Virus record (IMG/VR): IMGVR_UViG_3300009508_002179
Coordinates: 1-52,307 of that record
Direction: 5' to 3' (one strand)
Origin: a virus
Length of the DNA stretch: 52,307 nt
The position numbers were made by a program, and so were the translations under genes. Every line of letters starts with the position of its first letter. The first letter of the stretch is position 1. Positions 49,937-52,307 of this stretch are shown here, one piece after another. Below the pieces are notes generated by a model. The model was not told the origin of the DNA. It was given only the letters and a program-made list of their open reading frames with translations, and made no database searches.

Positions 49937-50494
49937 TTAGCTAGAAAGCATTTCATCAACTGCCTTATGGCAAAGGTTAATTGCCATGTTGGAACAGGCG
50001 AGAGCCGCGCTCCTCTCGGATCCGTTATGCCTCAGGCAATACTCCTCAAGAGCTTGGAAACTCTCAGGAGTTGCGAACAGATTGTTTGGAAGTAAAGGGT
50101 TGGAGGGAACAGGTCTGCCTGTGAAGAAATCGAGCTCTGTGGCAGAAGGGTTGAGCTTGCGAGCTTGGCGCTTTCCTCTCAGTATTGTGATCGCCTCCTG
50201 TAGGCTAAGAATAAGCTGTTCATTGTCTCGGATCTCTTGAGCTCTCTCTGTGGCTTTCTGAGCTTTCCTGTGCATCTCTAAGACAGATGCGCCAAGTAGT
50301 GAAAGTTCTGCATACTGCTCAGGATATCCTGTGTTATCTGAGCTATCTGTATAGGTTTCGATCAGTTTAGCATCTAGGCAGTACTGAAAACATTTTCCGT
50401 TCTGTGTATCCATGTTCTGAAAGTCATTTGTCCAAATGCCTCCATCCTGTTCGGATACCATGTTGAGAAAGATAACGAGTGTTTTTATGTTCAT
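49937..50494 (-). CDS. Hypothetical protein of the GC-richer right end
   Basis: A 185-residue protein starting MNIKTLVIFLNMVSEQDG. Soluble and helical, with a basic patch LRGKRQARKLNP (near 107-118) and several cysteines near the end. Codon use is closer to balanced than in the rest of the window, so it may have come from another source. No family recognised. A GATC-palindrome -35 (TTGACACGG) lies 60-70 bases upstream, and a terminator follows. Confidence 0.55.
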   Translation of the reverse strand: MNIKTLVIFLNMVSEQDGGIWTNDFQNMDTQNGKCFQYCLDAKLIETYTDSSDNTGYPEQYAELSLLGASVLEMHRKAQKATERAQEIRDNEQLILSLQEAITILRGKRQARKLNPSATELDFFTGRPVPSNPLLPNNLFATPESFQALEEYCLRHNGSERSAALACSNMAINLCHKAVDEMLSS

Positions 50495-50538
50495 AGTAGT
50501 AATGTAGTAGTAGGTTAATAATGTTCAGACTCAATCTC

Positions 50539-50685
50539 TCACAGATCTAGATCCGTGTCAAACTCTTTTTGCATTTTGTAGATACAGAGAGCAGAAGCAA
50601 TCCAAGGCAGTAGTAAACTAAGCCCATTAGTAAGACCTGCCAAGAGGAACGAGGCGGGAACGATAGAGATGATAATAAGTTTCAT
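50539..50685 (-). CDS. Very small membrane protein
   Basis: 48 residues from the ATG at 50685: MKLIIISIVPASFLLAGLTN then GLSLLLPWIASALCIYKMQ, which is two hydrophobic stretches with a short acidic tail. It lies directly behind the best promoter of this region (TTGACA at 50722-50717 and TATAGT at 50698-50693). The end of the frame overlaps the second copy of the GATC palindrome. Small proteins like this can be holins or toxin-like; neither is shown. Confidence 0.5.
   Translation of the reverse strand: MKLIIISIVPASFLLAGLTNGLSLLLPWIASALCIYKMQKEFDTDLDL
50543..50562. repeat. GATC palindrome with TTGACA, copy 1
   Basis: AGATCTAGATCCGTGTCAAA holds a 10-bp palindrome (GATCTAGATC) and, on the minus strand, TTGACA followed by CGGATC. 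The same 19 bases recur at 50703-50721. Here no good -10 follows at the usual distance. Confidence 0.7.
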
Positions 50686-50692
50686 GCTACTA

Positions 50693-50722
50693 CTATAGAC
50701 ATAGATCTAGATCCGTGTCAAC
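50693..50722 (-). promoter_or_regulatory. Promoter with an embedded GATC palindrome (operator-like)
   Basis: On the minus strand TTGACA is followed 18 bases later by TATAGT, and the spacer contains the palindrome GATCTAGATC. A repressor bound there would block RNA polymerase. It drives the 48-residue gene. The same -35 plus palindrome occurs at 50543-50562. Confidence 0.65.
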
Positions 50723-50770
50723 ACTTCTTTCGTTTAGTTTGTTCTGTTCGGATCTGCACGGACAAAGACA

Positions 50771-50800
50771 CTTCCAACCCTCTTGGAAGTTTACTTTTTA
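50771..50800 (+). other. Small hairpin, role unclear
   Basis: CTTCCAA (50771-50777) pairs with TTGGAAG (50783-50789) across a 5-base loop, followed by TTTACTTTTT on the plus strand. It resembles a terminator for plus transcription, but no plus gene ends here. Confidence 0.35.
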
Positions 50801-50810
50801 ACTTCCATCC

Positions 50811-50918
50811 GTAGATCTGCCTCAGATCCGTAGATCCGTAGATCTGCCTCAGATCCGTAGATCCGTAGATCTGCCTCAGATCCGTAGATCCGTAGATCTG
50901 CCTCAGATCCGTAGATCC
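50811..50918. repeat. Four perfect tandem 27-bp repeats rich in GATC
   Basis: Units start at 50811, 50838, 50865 and 50892 and are identical. Each holds three GATC sites (two AGATCC-type, one AGATCT), so 12 GATC sites lie in 108 bp. The unit is a multiple of three and the minus strand is open (a repeated IYGSTDLRQ), but I think a DNA role is more likely: iterons of a replication origin, a methylation-dependent site, or an operator array. The flanks also carry GATC palindromes. Confidence 0.9.
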
Positions 50919-50930
50919 GTAGATGCTCAC

Positions 50931-51052
50931 GTAGATCTGTTTAGTTTGTTTAGTCTCTCTCTTGTCTCTTGTCTCTCTTGTTATTTTTACCTATTTACTT
51001 TCTTTCCTATTTTGTTCTATTTAGGTTCTATTTCGTTTCTTTCTATTTAGCC
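50931..51052. other. Pyrimidine-rich non-coding tract
   Basis: After the repeat array there is a run of C/T-rich sequence with near-repeats (GTCTCTCTTGTCTCTTGTCTCTCTTG), then TTTCTATTT-type stretches. No gene is visible. A tract like this beside iterons may be an unwinding element or a binding site, but this is a guess. Confidence 0.45.
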
Positions 51053-51078
51053 CAAAAAAAAGCCCCCTTTCGGGGGCT
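51053..51078 (-). terminator. Rho-independent terminator after the DUF932 gene
   Basis: A 7-bp stem (AGCCCCC at 51061-51067 with GGGGGCT at 51072-51078), loop of four bases, followed by eight T on the minus strand (A at 51053-51060). It lies about 60 bases downstream of the DUF932 gene stop. Confidence 0.9.
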
Positions 51079-51136
51079 TAGTCTTATGGCATTTGGCAAC
51101 TCATAAAGATTGCCAAGGCTAGTATTCCAAGCAAGA

Positions 51137-52078
51137 TCATATCGCTAATACTTGAGTTATAGCATTGCGAACCTTAGTAGGAAAGGCGCTATCAGCTAAT
51201 GAGCGAAAGCGATTTTCTTCTCTAGAGGTTTGCTTGGTTTCTCTAGTGATTCGATCATGAGTTTGATAAGCGGTGAAAGCATTGAATGCGTCCCATGCGG
51301 TTTCACCAAATGCACCAAGGCGCTCGTTAGAGAATTGAGCCTTAGTCGCTTCCCTTGCGGTTTCAGCTTGCTTGCTTTCGCCCTTGAAAACGATTTCATT
51401 GATAAGATCGAATTCGCTTGGAGTCACTTCCCTAAGTGACAAGTCAGTGACGTCAGCGGTTAGATTGTGAATGATTTGCCTAACTCCCGTTGCCTGCTCT
51501 AGAGCGGTTGCCATGATCGCCCTTTGATTGCGAGTATGCTTCACCTTAGCGATGCGAGTGCCCTTGTCCCATGCCGCCATGCCATTGTCGCACCATACTC
51601 TAAGGATTTCGATTTGAATGATAGTAGCAAGCGAGCCGTCAAAGCTTGTTCTTGCGGTGACTCTAATCTCTAGAATATCGCCCTTTTTCCTATCGCCCTT
51701 GCTAGGCACTTCGATAGTCATATCCATTTTACCGCTGATATAAAGCTGACGCCCTTGGTGAGTAAAGCCCGCTGTATCATATTCGAAACCTAACTCTTCT
51801 TTTAAAGCATCTAAGAATGCGAATGCTTCAGTAGGTTGGAGCAAGTCATAAGTAGATGAAACGATAGTTAAAGGCTCGCCACGATCATCTTTGATTAGTT
51901 TAAAACCATTGCAAACGTGGTTAAGTGATTCAGTTGAATAATCGCCAACGTCTAACTTAGTCAATACGTCATTAACGTTCTCGCTATCGCTTACGTCTTC
52001 AATGTTGAATGATCTTGGTGACAGGCGATTGATGCATTCAGCTATGCTTGGCGGTGTTGAATTTAAGAAGTAACTCAT
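51137..52078 (-). CDS. DUF932 family phage/plasmid protein
   Basis: A 313-residue protein of the usual size for the family, containing FKLIKDDRGEPLTIVSSTYDLLQP, then a beta-rich middle (GRQLYISGKMDMTIEV, TSFDGSLATIIQIEILRVWC) and CDNGMAAWDKGTRIAKVKHT. DUF932 proteins occur in plasmids and phages and are thought to act in mobile element maintenance; the biochemistry is unclear. AAGGAT lies seven bases before the ATG. The composition is less AT-rich than the rest of the window, as in the neighbouring right-end genes. Confidence 0.85.
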   Translation of the reverse strand: MSYFLNSTPPSIAECINRLSPRSFNIEDVSDSENVNDVLTKLDVGDYSTESLNHVCNGFKLIKDDRGEPLTIVSSTYDLLQPTEAFAFLDALKEELGFEYDTAGFTHQGRQLYISGKMDMTIEVPSKGDRKKGDILEIRVTARTSFDGSLATIIQIEILRVWCDNGMAAWDKGTRIAKVKHTRNQRAIMATALEQATGVRQIIHNLTADVTDLSLREVTPSEFDLINEIVFKGESKQAETAREATKAQFSNERLGAFGETAWDAFNAFTAYQTHDRITRETKQTSREENRFRSLADSAFPTKVRNAITQVLAI

Positions 52079-52121
52079 TTTTATATCCTTATGTTTAGAT
52101 TAATAATTAATTGTGAAACCA

Positions 52122-52151
52122 TAGATTCGCATAAGTAGATAGTAACGTCAA
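52122..52151 (-). promoter_or_regulatory. Weak promoter candidate for the DUF932 gene
   Basis: On the minus strand TTGACG (52151-52146) is followed 18 bases later by AATCTA (52127-52122). The -35 is good and the -10 poor. It lies about 45-70 bases before the ATG and is the best match in the AT-rich upstream region. Confidence 0.35.
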
Positions 52152-52307
52152 ATCTTTTTTTAATTAGTTTAAAATTGTTTTAAATAGATAGTTTTACCTT
52201 TGTTCTAATTAGTTTGTTTTTACCTAGTAAAATGCTCTAATCAAATAAGGCTCTAGAAAGGGCTTGCTTAGTCGATACGATACAAGGCTCACGTCTTACC
52301 TTGAAAA
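52152..52307. other. AT-rich region at the right edge
   Basis: No gene is supported. AATTAGTTT occurs twice (near 52171 and 52208) in AT-rich DNA. It probably contains the control region of the DUF932 gene and possibly the start of other features that lie outside the window. Confidence 0.45.

Noticed and set aside
50811-50918. CRISPR array
   Set aside because: The repeats are tandem with no spacers and there are no cas genes.
50718-50930. An open minus frame with IYGSTDLRQ repeated four times
   Set aside because: The frame is a by-product of a 27-bp repeat unit (nine codons) and starts at a GTG without a ribosome site. A DNA-level function of the array is more likely, though a small repetitive protein is not fully excluded.

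Overview
The window is a large piece of a tailed double-stranded DNA phage genome (Caudoviricetes). It is AT-rich over most of its length. It carries a full head-packaging set (TerL, portal, protease-scaffold, HK97-type capsid), a tail set cut by the left edge, phage-type regulators (a sigma factor, PhoH), two tRNAs and a homing-type endonuclease. Lipoproteins with lipoboxes, sigma70-like promoters and AGGA ribosome sites suggest a Gram-negative host. The auxiliary genes (SpeD-like, PhoH, sulfotransferases) are of kinds common in aquatic phages. The host cannot be named from the sequence, and no integrase is visible. The large tail protein next to the tape measure, with no recognisable sheath, leans towards a siphovirus-like tail, but weakly.

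Layout. At 1-21934 nearly everything is on the minus strand, in tightly overlapping genes read right to left: EF-hand lipoprotein, J-domain protein, PhoH, zinc-ribbon protein, sigma factor, HTH/coiled-coil protein, zinc-finger ERCC4-type nuclease, SpeD-like protein, TerL, portal, protease-scaffold, decoration-like protein, capsid, connector proteins, major tail protein and tape measure. Only the two tail-chaperone-like genes and a small neighbour (6214-8262) are reversed. At 22000-29535 (plus) there is a run of glycosyltransferases ending in a nuclease. At 29532-43957 (minus) lies an accessory island with eight sulfotransferases, more glycosyltransferases (fucosyltransferase-like, GT90-like, GT92-like), an alpha/beta hydrolase, a TagD-like cytidylyltransferase, a HAD phosphatase, a membrane-anchored subtilase and a kinase-nucleotidyltransferase fusion that looks like an APS kinase. 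At 44157-47920 (plus) are tRNA-Thr, small membrane and lipoprotein genes, a ninth sulfotransferase, tRNA-Arg and the endonuclease. At 47917-49526 (minus) are an exostosin-like glycosyltransferase and a conserved basic protein. From 49860 to the end the composition is less AT-rich, with intrinsic terminators, promoters sharing a GATC palindrome, a 27-bp tandem array and a DUF932 gene.

How it fits together. The main hypothesis is that this phage builds and sulfates a glycan. About eleven glycosyltransferases would assemble it, a cytidylyltransferase and a phosphatase would supply precursors, the fused APS kinase would help make PAPS, and nine sulfotransferases would use PAPS to sulfate the glycan or other hydroxyl acceptors. 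The target (virion, host surface or competing phage receptors) is unknown. The sulfotransferase genes share nearly identical 3' ends attached to unlike front parts, one neighbour carries a sulfotransferase-like 5' end, and broken remnants lie between them. This looks like an actively recombining, diversifying gene family.
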